Shown: piece by piece, positions 15,240 through 23,323 of the stretch
How positions within the stretch are numbered: position 1 is the stretch's first letter
How the letters are laid out: the number at the start of each line of letters is the position of its first letter
Source: JACVRW01 sp963835705
Lineage (GTDB): Bacteria > Actinomycetota > Thermoleophilia > Solirubrobacterales > Thermoleophilaceae
NCBI GenBank assembly: GCA_963835705.1
Contig: CAWIGR010000014.1
Span: forward strand, 62,001 to 126,000
Reading direction: 5' to 3'
DNA: 64,000 nt
Program-made: the position numbers and the translations under genes
The notes under the pieces: generated by a model
The model's database searches: none
Told to the model about the DNA's origin: nothing
The model's input: only the letters and a program-made list of their open reading frames with translations

Positions 15240-15860
15240 TCAGGGGCCGAGCCGCTCGATCCGCCAGCCTCCGCCCGGCTCCGGCAGGTACCGGAAGCGG
15301 TCGTGGAGCCGGCCCGGCCGGTGCTGCCAGAACTCCCACGCGTCGGGCACCAGGCGGTAGCCGCCCCAGTCCTCCCGAAGCGGCAGCTCGCGGTTCTCGT
15401 GCTGCCGGGCCAGCTCGGCGACCCGCTCCTCGAGCCACTGGCGGCTCGGCACCGGCCTGCTCTGCGGAGAGGCCAGGGCGCTCAGCTGGCTGTCGCGCGA
15501 GCGGCTGCGGGCGTAGCCCTCGCTCTCCTCGCGCGCCAGGCGCTCGACCGGCCCCTCGACGCGAACCTGGCGGCCGAGCACGGGCCAGTGGAAGAGGAGC
15601 GCGGCGCGTGGGTTGGCCTCGAGCTCGCCGCCCTTGCGGCTGGCGTAGTTGCTGTAGAAGGCGATCCCGCGCTCGTCGACTCCCCTGGCGAGGACCATGC
15701 GCGCCGAGGGGCGCCCGTCGGGGGTGGCCGTGGCGAGCGCGACGGCCTCGGGCTCGAAGGCGCCGGCGGCCGCCGCGGCGTCGAACCAGCGCCGGAAGAC
15801 GACGAGCGGATCGGGGTCGAGGTCCTCTTCGCCGAGCGGCCGGTCGCGCGGGTCGGTCAC
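15240..15860 (-). CDS. pdxH: pyridoxine/pyridoxamine 5'-phosphate oxidase
   Basis: A 206-residue FMN enzyme that oxidises PNP or PMP to pyridoxal phosphate, the last step of B6 salvage. It starts at GTG 15860. Diagnostic blocks are PSARMVLARGVDERGIAFYS (FMN site), NPRAALLFHWPVLGRQVRVE, and the C-terminal signature WEFWQHRPGRLHDRFRYL. Length is normal. It may supply PLP for enzymes such as the DapL aminotransferase elsewhere in the window. Confidence 0.92.
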   Translation of the reverse strand: MTDPRDRPLGEEDLDPDPLVVFRRWFDAAAAAGAFEPEAVALATATPDGRPSARMVLARGVDERGIAFYSNYASRKGGELEANPRAALLFHWPVLGRQVRVEGPVERLAREESEGYARSRSRDSQLSALASPQSRPVPSRQWLEERVAELARQHENRELPLREDWGGYRLVPDAWEFWQHRPGRLHDRFRYLPEPGGGWRIERLGP

Positions 15861-15884
15861 CGGCGGCAGTCTGGCGGATGAAGG

Positions 15885-16535
15885 TCAGCGGCCGCCGCAG
15901 GCCTCGGGCACCGGCACCGGGATGCGCCTGCCGAGGGAGCCCTCGCCGGGGCGGCCGGACACCTTGCAGTAGGCATAGCGGCCCGTGTCGAAGTGGACCA
16001 GCACGCGGTAGGGATGGCCGATGGAGGCGGACTCGTTGCGCTCGGTGGCCTCGACCCGGCGCGTGACGGCGAGGCAGGAGTAGCGCCCGGTCGCCTGTGA
16101 GGAGTCGAGATGAGCGCCGCGGCCGTCGACGCTGCGCGGGTAGGGCTCGCACTCGACCGAGCGGATCGGGCCGTCGAGGGCGCCGGCGGCCACGCGCTCC
16201 CGGGCGTCCGCCTGGATGGCGGCGGGCAGCGACGCGACGAGCGCCGCCCGCGCGGGCACATCCCGGCCCGCGGGCGCGCCGCGCCGGTGGCGGGGCCGCT
16301 GCTCGGCCCGGAGCCGCTCGACGCGCTCGGCCGTCAGCTGGGCGCGTCGCTCGCGCTCGGCCTGCGCGCGCTGGTCCTTCGACTCGTCGATGCCGGGGGC
16401 GAGGAGGAGGACGAGGGCGATGATCGCGAGCGGGAGGAGAGCGACCGCGACGCGGCCGGCACGCGGCAGCTTGCCCCAGACCCACTTGGGGATGCCGGCG
16501 ACTCCGGGGAGAGGCTCGTAGCGGTCGGAGGCCAT
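15885..16535 (-). CDS. single-pass membrane protein of unknown function
   Basis: A 216-residue protein from ATG 16535. A cytoplasmic stretch (GIPKWVWGKLPRAGR) is followed by one transmembrane helix (VAVALLPLAIIALVLLL) and a charged helical segment (AERERRAQLTAERVERL). The outer domain has conserved-looking cysteines (SVECEPYP, RYSCLAV, YAYCKVSG and a final EACGGR) that could pair. It is divergent from the MarR gene with a 52-bp shared promoter region and could be its target. No family recognised. Confidence 0.6.
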   Translation of the reverse strand: MASDRYEPLPGVAGIPKWVWGKLPRAGRVAVALLPLAIIALVLLLAPGIDESKDQRAQAERERRAQLTAERVERLRAEQRPRHRRGAPAGRDVPARAALVASLPAAIQADARERVAAGALDGPIRSVECEPYPRSVDGRGAHLDSSQATGRYSCLAVTRRVEATERNESASIGHPYRVLVHFDTGRYAYCKVSGRPGEGSLGRRIPVPVPEACGGR

Positions 16536-16550
16536 GCCCCGCGACGAATG

Positions 16551-16591
16551 TTGCACACCGTCGGCCACAATTCCGTAGCATACATGTATGC
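16551..16591 (+). promoter_or_regulatory. MarR promoter with palindromic operator over the start codon
   Basis: TTGCAC (16551-16556), a 19-base gap and TAGCAT (16576-16581) lie directly before ATG 16588, so the mRNA is probably leaderless. The perfect 14-bp palindrome GCATACATGTATGC (16578-16591) spans the -10 element and the start codon and is a likely self-repression site. Confidence 0.45.
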
Positions 16592-17172
16592 AGCATGCAC
16601 ATGACGACCCGGCCGACCAGGACCTCGCCCGCGGGGCCAATCTGCTCGGCGCCGTCTCGCTCGCCGTGGGGGACCGCGTCCGGGCCGCGGCCGAGCGGGG
16701 CGCCGCGCAGGGCGGATCGGCGCCGGCCGCGCTCGTGAGCCTGGCGGGCTACCTGGACGGGTCGCCGATCGACAGGGTGCGAGGGCCGCTCGGGTTGACC
16801 CACTCGGCAACCGTGCGGCTGGTCGACCGGCTCGTAGCCGCAGGACTCGCCCGACGGCGGGCCGGGACGGACCGCCGGTCGGTTGCGGTGGAGCTCACCC
16901 CGGCGGGGCACAGCGCCGCGGCCGGGGCGGCGCGCGCACGGGCCGAGGCGCTCGCGGAGGCGCTCGCCGCGCTCGAACCCGGCGAGCGTGCCGAGCTCGC
17001 CCGGCTGCACGCGAAGGTGCTCGGGACCCTCACGGACGGCCGCGCGGCCGCGGGCCACATCTGCCGGCTGTGCGACAGCCACGCATGCGGCCACGAGCAG
17101 GGCCGCTGCCCGGTCACGCAGGCGGCCGACGCGGCGGAGGAGCGGGCTGCCGCCCGGACGCCGCCCGCGTAG
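16588..17172 (+). CDS. MarR-family transcriptional regulator with C-terminal cysteine cluster
   Basis: A 194-residue protein with a winged helix: ALVSLAGYLDGSPIDRVRGP, LTHSATVRLVDRLVAAGL, and the wing RRRAGTDRRSVAVELTPAG. The C-terminus, beyond the dimerisation helices, contains CRLCDSHACGHEQGRCPV, four cysteines and histidines that could bind a metal or sense redox state. MarR proteins usually repress their own gene and a divergent neighbour, here the membrane protein at 15885. A palindrome overlaps the start codon. Confidence 0.82.
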   Translation: MQHAHDDPADQDLARGANLLGAVSLAVGDRVRAAAERGAAQGGSAPAALVSLAGYLDGSPIDRVRGPLGLTHSATVRLVDRLVAAGLARRRAGTDRRSVAVELTPAGHSAAAGAARARAEALAEALAALEPGERAELARLHAKVLGTLTDGRAAAGHICRLCDSHACGHEQGRCPVTQAADAAEERAAARTPPA

Positions 17173-17182
17173 CCTTCCCCGG

Positions 17183-17641
17183 ATGCCGAACCTCTACGAG
17201 CCCGACTGGGACGCCGAGCGCGACGAGCCGCCCTTCCGCTGGCGCCGCGCGCGGATCGGGCGTCAGGCGGGCGCGCGCGACCTGGGCGCGTCGCTGTTCG
17301 AGCTGCCGCCCGGCGGCGCCAGCTTCCCGCTTCACGCCCACTACTCGAACGAGGAGATGATCATCGTGCTCGCCGGCCGGCCGAGCCTGACCCGCGCCGA
17401 CGGGGAGGTCCAGGGGCTCGAGCCGGGTGACGTGGTGGCCTGTCCCGCCGGACGCGAGGGCGCCCACCGCCTCGACAACCACGGCGACGAGCCGGCCCGC
17501 GTGCTCATCGTGAGCACCATGCGCGCCCCGGAGATCAACGAGATGCTCGAGGACGGCACCTTCTGGGTGCGCGACTACGCACCGGGGCTGACACCGGCCG
17601 ATCCAAGCCTGGACGTGCCCGGCCTGCGTCCGTCCGAGTAG
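17183..17641 (+). CDS. cupin-domain protein
   Basis: A 152-residue single cupin. The first metal motif reads FPLHAHYSNEEMIIVLAG (His-x-His, with Glu in place further on) and the second lies near GDVVACPAGREGAHRL. It begins MPNLYEPDWDAE at ATG 17183. Cupins of this type are often small metal-dependent enzymes or sugar-binding sensors; no substrate is indicated. It follows the MarR gene by 10 bases and may be cotranscribed. Confidence 0.78.
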   Translation: MPNLYEPDWDAERDEPPFRWRRARIGRQAGARDLGASLFELPPGGASFPLHAHYSNEEMIIVLAGRPSLTRADGEVQGLEPGDVVACPAGREGAHRLDNHGDEPARVLIVSTMRAPEINEMLEDGTFWVRDYAPGLTPADPSLDVPGLRPSE

Positions 17642-17893
17642 CGGGGGCCGCGGCGGAGCTTCGCTGCCCGAGCCACCTCGCAATGCTCGATAACCGATCT
17701 TAGGTAAACAAGTCGACGTCCGAACAGAGATTGCCTGTTACTGAGCGCCGCGCGATCCGACCGTTCCCAGTGGGAACATGTGTTCGACGCGGAACCCGAC
17801 GCTCCGCGTGCTCAACGCTGTTGACATAACCGCGCACGCCCCCCGCCGGCGGGCCGAAGTGCAGCCCTCCGACCTGAGGGGCATACTGCGGTG
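17642..17893 (+). promoter_or_regulatory. operator-rich intergenic region with LexA-like box upstream of the DivIVA gene
   Basis: Four alternating half-sites lie at 17763-17795: GTTC (17763), GAAC (17774), GTTC (17782), GAAC (17792). GAACATGTGTTC (17774-17785) fits the Gram-positive SOS box GAAC-N4-GTTC, including the R-N-R-Y centre. GTTCCCAGTGGGAAC (17763-17777) is a second overlapping palindrome. A TTGACA lies at 17821, though without a good -10 at 17 bases. The region probably regulates the gene starting at 17894. Confidence 0.45.
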
Positions 17894-18868
17894 ATGGCCA
17901 ATTCCCATACGAGCGATTCCTCGCCCCGGGTCCGGCGCGGCGCGCCCGCGTCCGAGCTCCTTCGAGACGCGAACTTTCCCCTGGCCGTGCGTGGCTACGA
18001 CCGCCGCGCGGTCGACGAGTTCCTCGACGAGCTCAGGACCCTCGTGGCCGACCTCGAGGCACACCAGACGCGGGAGGGCGTCGTGCAGAAGGCGCTCGAC
18101 GAGCTCGGCGAGGAGACCGCCGGGATCCTCCAGCGGGCGCACGAGACCGCGGACGACATCGCCGCGCGCTCCCGGGCGCAGGCGGACGGCCGCCTTCAGC
18201 GCGCCGAGCGCGAGGCGGAGATCGTCAAGCGCGACGCTGACGAGTACGCCGAGCAGGTCGTGGTCGACACCAGGCTCCTGTGGGACGAGCGCCAGCGCCT
18301 GATCGAGGACATCCGCCATCTTGCCGACGTCGTTCTCGGCACCGCGGACGACGCGCTCGAGCGGCTGAAGCTCCCGGAGCCGTTGGCCGCGGCCGAACGG
18401 GAGGCGGAGCAGCCCGGCCCCGGCGCCGAGGTCAAGCCGATACCGCATCCGCTGAGCATCGCCCGGGACCCCGACCCCGAGCCGGACGCCCAGTCCGACC
18501 CGAGCATTCCGTATGACCTCGAGTCGCCGGCGCCGGATCCGGGCGCCACGGCGGCGTGGGCGCCCGCGGCGGCGGACGACGCGGAGCAGTACGACGACAC
18601 CACGGCCGCCTGGGCAGCGGAGGGCGACGAGGATCCCGACACCACGTCCCCGTACGCCGTCGACGACGAGTACGAGGCGCCCGAGGACGAGGACGACCCG
18701 GACACCACGGCACCCTGGGCCGTGGACGACCGGGAGGATCCCGGCGAAGCTCCGCAGGACGAGCCGGATGCCGGCGACGACCCCGGGCACCAGACCGTGG
18801 AGCTCGAGGCTCTCCCCGGCGGCAACACGGACGACCAAGCCGCCGAGCCCGAGCACAAGCGCGACTGA
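17894..18868 (+). CDS. DivIVA-domain protein with long acidic repeat tail
   Basis: A 324-residue protein. Residues about 28-60 (NFPLAVRGYDRRAVDEFLDE) form the DivIVA membrane-binding signature, followed by coiled coil up to about residue 160 (HETADDIAARSRAQADGR, DEYAEQVVVDTRLL). The second half is very acidic and repetitive, with Asp-Thr-Thr units (DPDTTSPYAVDD, DPDTTAPWAVDD). DivIVA-type proteins sense curved membrane and organise polar growth or division in actinobacteria. The tail probably acts as a disordered interaction region. An SOS-like operator lies upstream. Confidence 0.8.
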   Translation: MANSHTSDSSPRVRRGAPASELLRDANFPLAVRGYDRRAVDEFLDELRTLVADLEAHQTREGVVQKALDELGEETAGILQRAHETADDIAARSRAQADGRLQRAEREAEIVKRDADEYAEQVVVDTRLLWDERQRLIEDIRHLADVVLGTADDALERLKLPEPLAAAEREAEQPGPGAEVKPIPHPLSIARDPDPEPDAQSDPSIPYDLESPAPDPGATAAWAPAAADDAEQYDDTTAAWAAEGDEDPDTTSPYAVDDEYEAPEDEDDPDTTAPWAVDDREDPGEAPQDEPDAGDDPGHQTVELEALPGGNTDDQAAEPEHKRD

Positions 18869-18932
18869 GCCCGGTGTCCGCGCCGCCTCGGGTCAAGCTC
18901 GTGGCCCGGCCGGCGTTAAGGCTACTCGAGGT

Positions 18933-19175
18933 CTAGAGCGGCATCTTGTCGCGGCCGCGGCGGCCCAGCGAGGCGCTCTTGTTGGTGGCCCGGCGCGAGT
19001 GGCCGAACGACTTGGAGAACAGGCGCCCGATCGGGCCCGGCGCCTTGCCACCGGCGCGCTGGCCAACGCCCAGCGTGCGGTCCACACCGCGCTGGGGATG
19101 GCGCGAAAGGCGCGGAACCAGGAAGGCCAGGACCAGCAGGACGATGCATACGGCAACGATGATCGCGATGGTCAT
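18933..19175 (-). CDS. small membrane protein
   Basis: Eighty residues from ATG 19175. One N-terminal transmembrane helix (IAIIVAVCIVLLVLAFLVP) is followed by a strongly basic tail containing GRLFSKSFGHSRRATNKSAS. Proteins of this type recur in Thermoleophilia-like genomes and have no known function. It is convergent with the DivIVA gene. Confidence 0.6.
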   Translation of the reverse strand: MTIAIIVAVCIVLLVLAFLVPRLSRHPQRGVDRTLGVGQRAGGKAPGPIGRLFSKSFGHSRRATNKSASLGRRGRDKMPL

Positions 19176-19227
19176 GGCGTCCCGTTACCCATGTTTCCGC
19201 GGTCCGGAAACCGGCTACACGTTCGGC

Positions 19228-19545
19228 ATGAGCGAGCGAGACCCGCAGGACTTGCAGGCCGAGCGCGAGGCCGACGCCGCCGCCCATGAGGCGGCGGGCA
19301 TCGGCGGCCGCGCGCCCGAGGACGAGGATCCGGCGCGCCGGCCGGTCGACGAGGCCGGGGGCGGCGAGGCCGAGGGCTTCGAGCAGGCCGAGGCCGACCT
19401 GCGCGAGAACGCCGAGCACGGTCAGCTCGGGCCGCGCGACCCCAACCGTGATGTCCTCACGCCCGAGGAGCAGAACGACCTGTCGGGCGCGGAGTACGGC
19501 GAGGCCGACGACGCCCGCACGCAGGACCGCCCCGACCAGCCCTGA
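19228..19545 (+). CDS. hydrophilic acidic hypothetical protein
   Basis: A 105-residue protein rich in Glu, Asp, Ala and Gly from ATG 19228, with no hydrophobic segment and predicted disorder. The only ordered-looking block is LGPRDPNRDVLTPEEQNDLS. It is divergent from the small membrane protein. It resembles hydrophilic stress-type proteins in composition only; no function is assigned. Confidence 0.5.
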   Translation: MSERDPQDLQAEREADAAAHEAAGIGGRAPEDEDPARRPVDEAGGGEAEGFEQAEADLRENAEHGQLGPRDPNRDVLTPEEQNDLSGAEYGEADDARTQDRPDQP

Positions 19546-19577
19546 GGGCGCGCTGCGATCTGGCAGACTCCAGCCGG

Positions 19578-20180
19578 GTGCCGAAGCAGAAGCAGATCAA
19601 GATGCAGATGCAGGTCGGGGCGCTCGCCGCGATCCCGCAGCTCGAGGGCCGCACGGACGAGCAGCTCATCAGCGAGTCCAAGCACCGCGTCGCCGCCAAG
19701 GCCATCCTGGGGGCGCGGGCGGCCGAGCGCTACGACGTGCAGACCGCGCGCAAGTACTTCAACGAGGCGCTCGCCGGCAGCCATCCGCAGGAGCGGCCCG
19801 CGCTGCGCCAGATGATGAAGGCCTCCCTGGCGCTCGCCGAGCGCAAACCCGACGAGCTCAAGGAGGCGATGGAGAAGCTCGGGCAGCAGGCCCCGTCGGG
19901 CCGTCAGATGTTCATGCTGCGGATGATGGGCCTGCTGATCCCGCCGGCCAGTGCGGGCATGGTGGCCCGGGTCCGCGGCATCCTGCTCATCATCGCCCTC
20001 GTCTTGGTGCTGCTCGCGGTGGGCTTCGGCGTGGTGAAGCTGCTCGCGCTGCCATTCGGCGGGATCGGATCCGCGAGCGCGGTCTTCTTCGGCTTCCTGC
20101 TCGTAGTGCTCGTCATCGCCGTGCTGGTCGTGCTGGGCCGCCGCAGACAGTCGAGAGCCCGCGCCGCGCGAGCGGCGTAG
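19578..20180 (+). CDS. membrane protein with N-terminal helical-repeat region
   Basis: A 200-residue protein from GTG 19578. The cytoplasmic part looks TPR-like (KHRVAAKAILGARAAERYDV, then KYFNEALAGSHPQERPALR). Two transmembrane helices follow (ILLIIALVLVLLAVGFGVV and AVFFGFLLVVLVIAVLVVLG) and then a basic end. It is convergent with the thioredoxin gene. No family recognised. Confidence 0.6.
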   Translation: MPKQKQIKMQMQVGALAAIPQLEGRTDEQLISESKHRVAAKAILGARAAERYDVQTARKYFNEALAGSHPQERPALRQMMKASLALAERKPDELKEAMEKLGQQAPSGRQMFMLRMMGLLIPPASAGMVARVRGILLIIALVLVLLAVGFGVVKLLALPFGGIGSASAVFFGFLLVVLVIAVLVVLGRRRQSRARAARAA

Positions 20181-20190
20181 CGACCGCGCG

Positions 20191-20928
20191 TCAGTTGAGT
20201 GCCGCCGACAGGCGGCGCCGGTGCTCTCGCGCGAGCGGGTGGTCGGGACCCAGGTCGGTGAAGATCGCGACCATCACGCGGCGGACGAGGTCGCGGCGGT
20301 CCGGGTCGGCCAGCGCTGCCTGCAGCAGCTCGAGTGCCTTCGCGTGGTCGCCGTCGTCCCAGGCGTCGAAGGCCGGCGCGAGGTCGGCGTCGTCCGACAG
20401 GCGTGCTCGCGCGGCGAGGCCGGCCGCCGCGAAGTCGCCGGGCGCCCCTTCGAGCAGTTCGAGCGCCTCTTCGGTCTCGCCTCGCTCCAGGAGCAGGCGG
20501 CCGAGCTCCCGGCGCGCCAACTGGTTCCCGGGCTCCAGCTCGAGGGCCCGCCGCAGCGAGGCCTCGTCGCCGCTCTCGACGAGCGCCTCGGCTTCCGACG
20601 GCACCAAGTCGTCCACGAAGCGCGTGACCACCTGGGGCGGCTGTGCGCCGGTGAACTCGCTCGCCACCCGGCCGTCGCGAAAGGCCTTAACGGTCGGCAG
20701 GCCTCGCACGCCGTAACGGGCGGCGGTGGCCTGGTTGGAATCCACGTCCAGCTTGACCAGCTCGACCTTCCCGTCGTGGGCCGCGACGGCCTTCTCGATC
20801 ACCGGCGCAAGCATGTGGCAGGGCTGGCACCAGTCAGCCCAGAAGTCCACGAGCACGGGCACCTCTTCGGAACGGCGCAGGACGCGCTGCTCGAAGTCCG
20901 CGTCGGTCACGTCGAAGGGCTTTGCCAT
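20191..20928 (-). CDS. thioredoxin-TPR protein (YbbN/CnoX-like)
   Basis: A 245-residue protein. Residues 1-110 are a thioredoxin fold with an active-site WADWCQPCHML and the cis-Pro block RGLPTVKAF. Residues 120-245 are TPR-like helices (RRALELEPGNQLARRELGRL, LERGETEEALELLEGA). This architecture matches E. coli CnoX/YbbN, a holdase that also reduces mixed disulfides. Here the CxxC is intact. It lies 21 bases after the cyclophilin stop, so the two form a likely folding-factor operon. Confidence 0.85.
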   Translation of the reverse strand: MAKPFDVTDADFEQRVLRRSEEVPVLVDFWADWCQPCHMLAPVIEKAVAAHDGKVELVKLDVDSNQATAARYGVRGLPTVKAFRDGRVASEFTGAQPPQVVTRFVDDLVPSEAEALVESGDEASLRRALELEPGNQLARRELGRLLLERGETEEALELLEGAPGDFAAAGLAARARLSDDADLAPAFDAWDDGDHAKALELLQAALADPDRRDLVRRVMVAIFTDLGPDHPLAREHRRRLSAALN

Positions 20929-20949
20929 GCCTTCGAATCTAGCGACGGC

Positions 20950-21690
20950 TCAGCGCTCGGTGACTTCGGCGCCCTCGATCACGACCGGCTGGAGCGGCGT
21001 GCCCGCGCTGCCGCTCGCGGGGTCGCCGAGCTGACCGATCTCGTCCACCACGGCCTGCCCCTTCACCACCTTGCCGAGGAGCGCGTACTCGGGCGGCAGC
21101 CCGGCGTCCGGGGCGGTGACGACATAGAACTGGCTGCCTGCGGTGCCGGGCGGCTCGACCGGGGACTTCGCCATCGCGACGGTGCCCGTCCGGTAAGTCG
21201 CGTTTCGCGGTGGCACGTCGCGCGTGGTGTAGCCGGGGCCGCCGGTGCCGGTGCCGGTGGGGTCCCCGCCCTGGATCACGAAGCCGGGCACGATCCGGTG
21301 GAAGGCGGTCCCGTCGTAGAAGCCGGTGCGCGCCAGGTTCGCGAAGGAGGCGGTGGTCTTCGGCGAGGTCTTCTGGTCGAGCCGGACGGCGATCTCCCCG
21401 CAGCTGGTCCTCAAAATGACCACGTAGGTCGTGCCCGGGTCGAGGCGGCCAGACGGTCTCTCGGCGCCGCCGTCGGGCCTCGCCGCGGGCTGGGGGACGT
21501 CCTTGCAGCCGCCCTCGTCGGCCGGCTCGGGGGCCTGCGGCTCCTCGGGTGGAGGCTCCGGCGGGGCCTGTGCAGCTCCGCCGCCCGAGCCGCCCGATCC
21601 GTCGGAGCCGCCGGAGCCGGAGTCGTCGTCGTTCCCGCACGCCACCGCGACGAGACTCAGCGCGCACAGGATCGATGCGAGGAGCCGCAA
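20950..21690 (-). CDS. lipoprotein peptidyl-prolyl isomerase (cyclophilin type)
   Basis: A 246-residue protein. A signal ending in the lipobox LVAVAC is followed by a Gly/Ser/Pro linker and a cyclophilin domain: TSFANLARTGFYDG-like text here as TASFANLARTGFYDGTAFH, then RIVPGFVIQGGDPTGTGTGG and AGSQFYVVTAPD. It should act outside the membrane as a proline isomerase or chaperone. Start codons of this gene and the HAD gene are 22 bases apart and divergent. Confidence 0.87.
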   Translation of the reverse strand: MRLLASILCALSLVAVACGNDDDSGSGGSDGSGGSGGGAAQAPPEPPPEEPQAPEPADEGGCKDVPQPAARPDGGAERPSGRLDPGTTYVVILRTSCGEIAVRLDQKTSPKTTASFANLARTGFYDGTAFHRIVPGFVIQGGDPTGTGTGGPGYTTRDVPPRNATYRTGTVAMAKSPVEPPGTAGSQFYVVTAPDAGLPPEYALLGKVVKGQAVVDEIGQLGDPASGSAGTPLQPVVIEGAEVTER

Positions 21691-21712
21691 CCCGGGCGCG
21701 TAGGCTAGCGAG

Positions 21713-22525
21713 GTGCCGCTCAGCGCCCTGGCCGATCGCTACGACCAGTTCATCCTCGACCTGGACGGCTGCGTGTGGATGGGGGGCGAGCCGACGCCGG
21801 GGGCGGTGGAGGCGCTCGAGGAGCTGCGCGTAGCCGGCAAGCGGCTGGCCTTCGCGACGAACAACGCCTACGAGTCGGGCGAGGACCTGGTGGCACAGCT
21901 GTGGAAGATCGGCGTGCGCGCCTCGCTGCGCGATGTCGTGACGGTCGGCGGCGCGATGCAGCACCTCCTGGCCGAGACCCGGTCTGGGCGCACGGCGTTC
22001 GTGATCGGCACGGCGTCGATGCACCGTCACGTGGCGAATGCCGGGCTCAGGGTGCTGAACGGCACGGACCTCGCCTCGCGCGCCGAAGTGGTGGTGGTGG
22101 CCGGGACGACGGAGCTCGTCTACGACGACCTGCGACGCGCATCCCAGGCGGTGATGCGCGGAGCGGACCTGCTGGCCACGGCCCGCGACCCCACCTACCC
22201 GCAGCCCGACGGCCTCTGGCCCGGTACGGGCGCGGTGCTCGCGGCGGTGGAGTACGCCACCGGCCGCAGCGCGGAGATCGTGGGCAAGCCACAGCCTCAG
22301 CTGTTTCAGACCGCCCTGGACCGCCTCGGAGAAGGGCGCACCCTGGTGGTCGGCGACCGGGTGGGGTCCGATCTGACGGCGGCCGCCGCAGCGGAGCTCG
22401 ACGCGGCCCTGGTGCAGGGCGACGGCACCGACCACTCCGAGCTGGACGGCTTCGAGCCGAAGCCGGTGGCGGTGGGCGGGACGCTGGCGGGGTTGTTGGT
22501 GCGGCCGGCCGCGGCGGGCGCCTGA
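21713..22525 (+). CDS. HAD-superfamily hydrolase, subfamily IIA (NagD-like)
   Basis: A 270-residue phosphatase from GTG 21713. HAD motif I is ILDLDGCVWMG (nucleophile and acid Asp), motif II is FATNNAYESG, the motif III lysine is in IVGKPQPQLF, and motif IV is VVGDRVGSDLTAA. The IIA cap domain lies between motifs II and III. NagD-like enzymes dephosphorylate sugar phosphates or nucleotides. The substrate here is unknown. Confidence 0.87.
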   Translation: MPLSALADRYDQFILDLDGCVWMGGEPTPGAVEALEELRVAGKRLAFATNNAYESGEDLVAQLWKIGVRASLRDVVTVGGAMQHLLAETRSGRTAFVIGTASMHRHVANAGLRVLNGTDLASRAEVVVVAGTTELVYDDLRRASQAVMRGADLLATARDPTYPQPDGLWPGTGAVLAAVEYATGRSAEIVGKPQPQLFQTALDRLGEGRTLVVGDRVGSDLTAAAAAELDAALVQGDGTDHSELDGFEPKPVAVGGTLAGLLVRPAAAGA

Positions 22526-22602
22526 GGGCGCCGCCGCGGGCTGTCTCCGCTCGCGGCATGGCGGAGGGCAATCAGGGGCCGGTCCTGGCCGGTCGTTTCT
22601 TC

Positions 22603-22649
22603 GAGTGTCGCGCTTTGTGGCCCATATAGGGCCCTCATGCGCGACAGTC
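22603..22649. repeat. bipartite palindromic element, copy 2 (47 bp)
   Basis: Outer arms GAGTGTCGCG (22603-22612) and CGCGACAGTC (22640-22649, one mismatch) enclose GGCCC-ATATA-GGGCC (22619-22633). Stem positions and spacing equal those of the copy at 13522-13568, while the 6-base spacers differ. It lies between two convergent genes, beside the truncated end of the next one. Confidence 0.7.
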
Positions 22650-22698
22650 GACTCCCGCCGCCGACCTCACCTCGACCAGGGCTCGCGCTCGGGCGCGG

Positions 22699-23202
22699 CG
22701 TGCGCTCCTCGTGCCACGGCGACCCCCACACGCGCAGCACGCCGCCGGGCGCCGTCATCCCGTCGGCGAAGACGAGCGCGCGCTGCTCGGGGAGATAGAC
22801 CGGGGTCTCCATCTGGCCGCGGCCGTCGTAGTGGGCCTGGAGCCCGCCGGGGAGCTCGTCACCGGGCCGGACGGGCTCGAGGTCGGTCTGCGGAACGTCG
22901 TCGCGCCAGAACAGGTACGGCCCGTAGGCACGGGCCCCGTACCAGCGCACGAACAGGTCCACGTCGCGCACGTGGTCTGGCTTCAGGATGACGACCGCGT
23001 CCGGCCGCAGCGCGTCGAGGCGCTCCCAGACCTCGCGCGCGCCGGGCGGTGGCGCGAGCGGATCGAGCACGACGGCGGCGCCCCGGGACTCGACCGCGAA
23101 CGACGTGACCTCCCGCTCCCAGTCGTACCCCTCGCGCCAGTCGGGGTGAGGCTGGCGCCAGAGCCACAGGCCCTCCGCCACGTCGCGCATATCGACGCTC
23201 AC
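22699..23202 (-). pseudogene. MBL-fold-like hydrolase family protein, 3' end lost
   Basis: From GTG 23202, 168 residues read like a small metallo-hydrolase-like family: MRDVAEGLWLWRQPHPDW, then GAAVVLDPLAPPP and DAVVILKPDHVRDVDLF. Next come QMETPVYLPEQRALVFADG and LRVWGSPWHEERT. At that point relatives continue with a leucine-rich segment and an HG-type motif, but here the frame turns into Pro/Ser/Gly-rich sequence and stays open antisense through the HAD gene to 22306. I infer that the last 40-50 codons are lost. The palindromic element is about 50 bp downstream. Confidence 0.5.
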
Positions 23203-23323
23203 GGCAGGCCAGAATACGCCGCCCCGGCACCGCCGCAGCAGAGGAAGGCACCGACGGCCATCACCCTGGTTGCAAGCCACGCGGCCGACAGCGAACGGCG
23301 CCGCCGGCGCCCACGGCGCCCAC

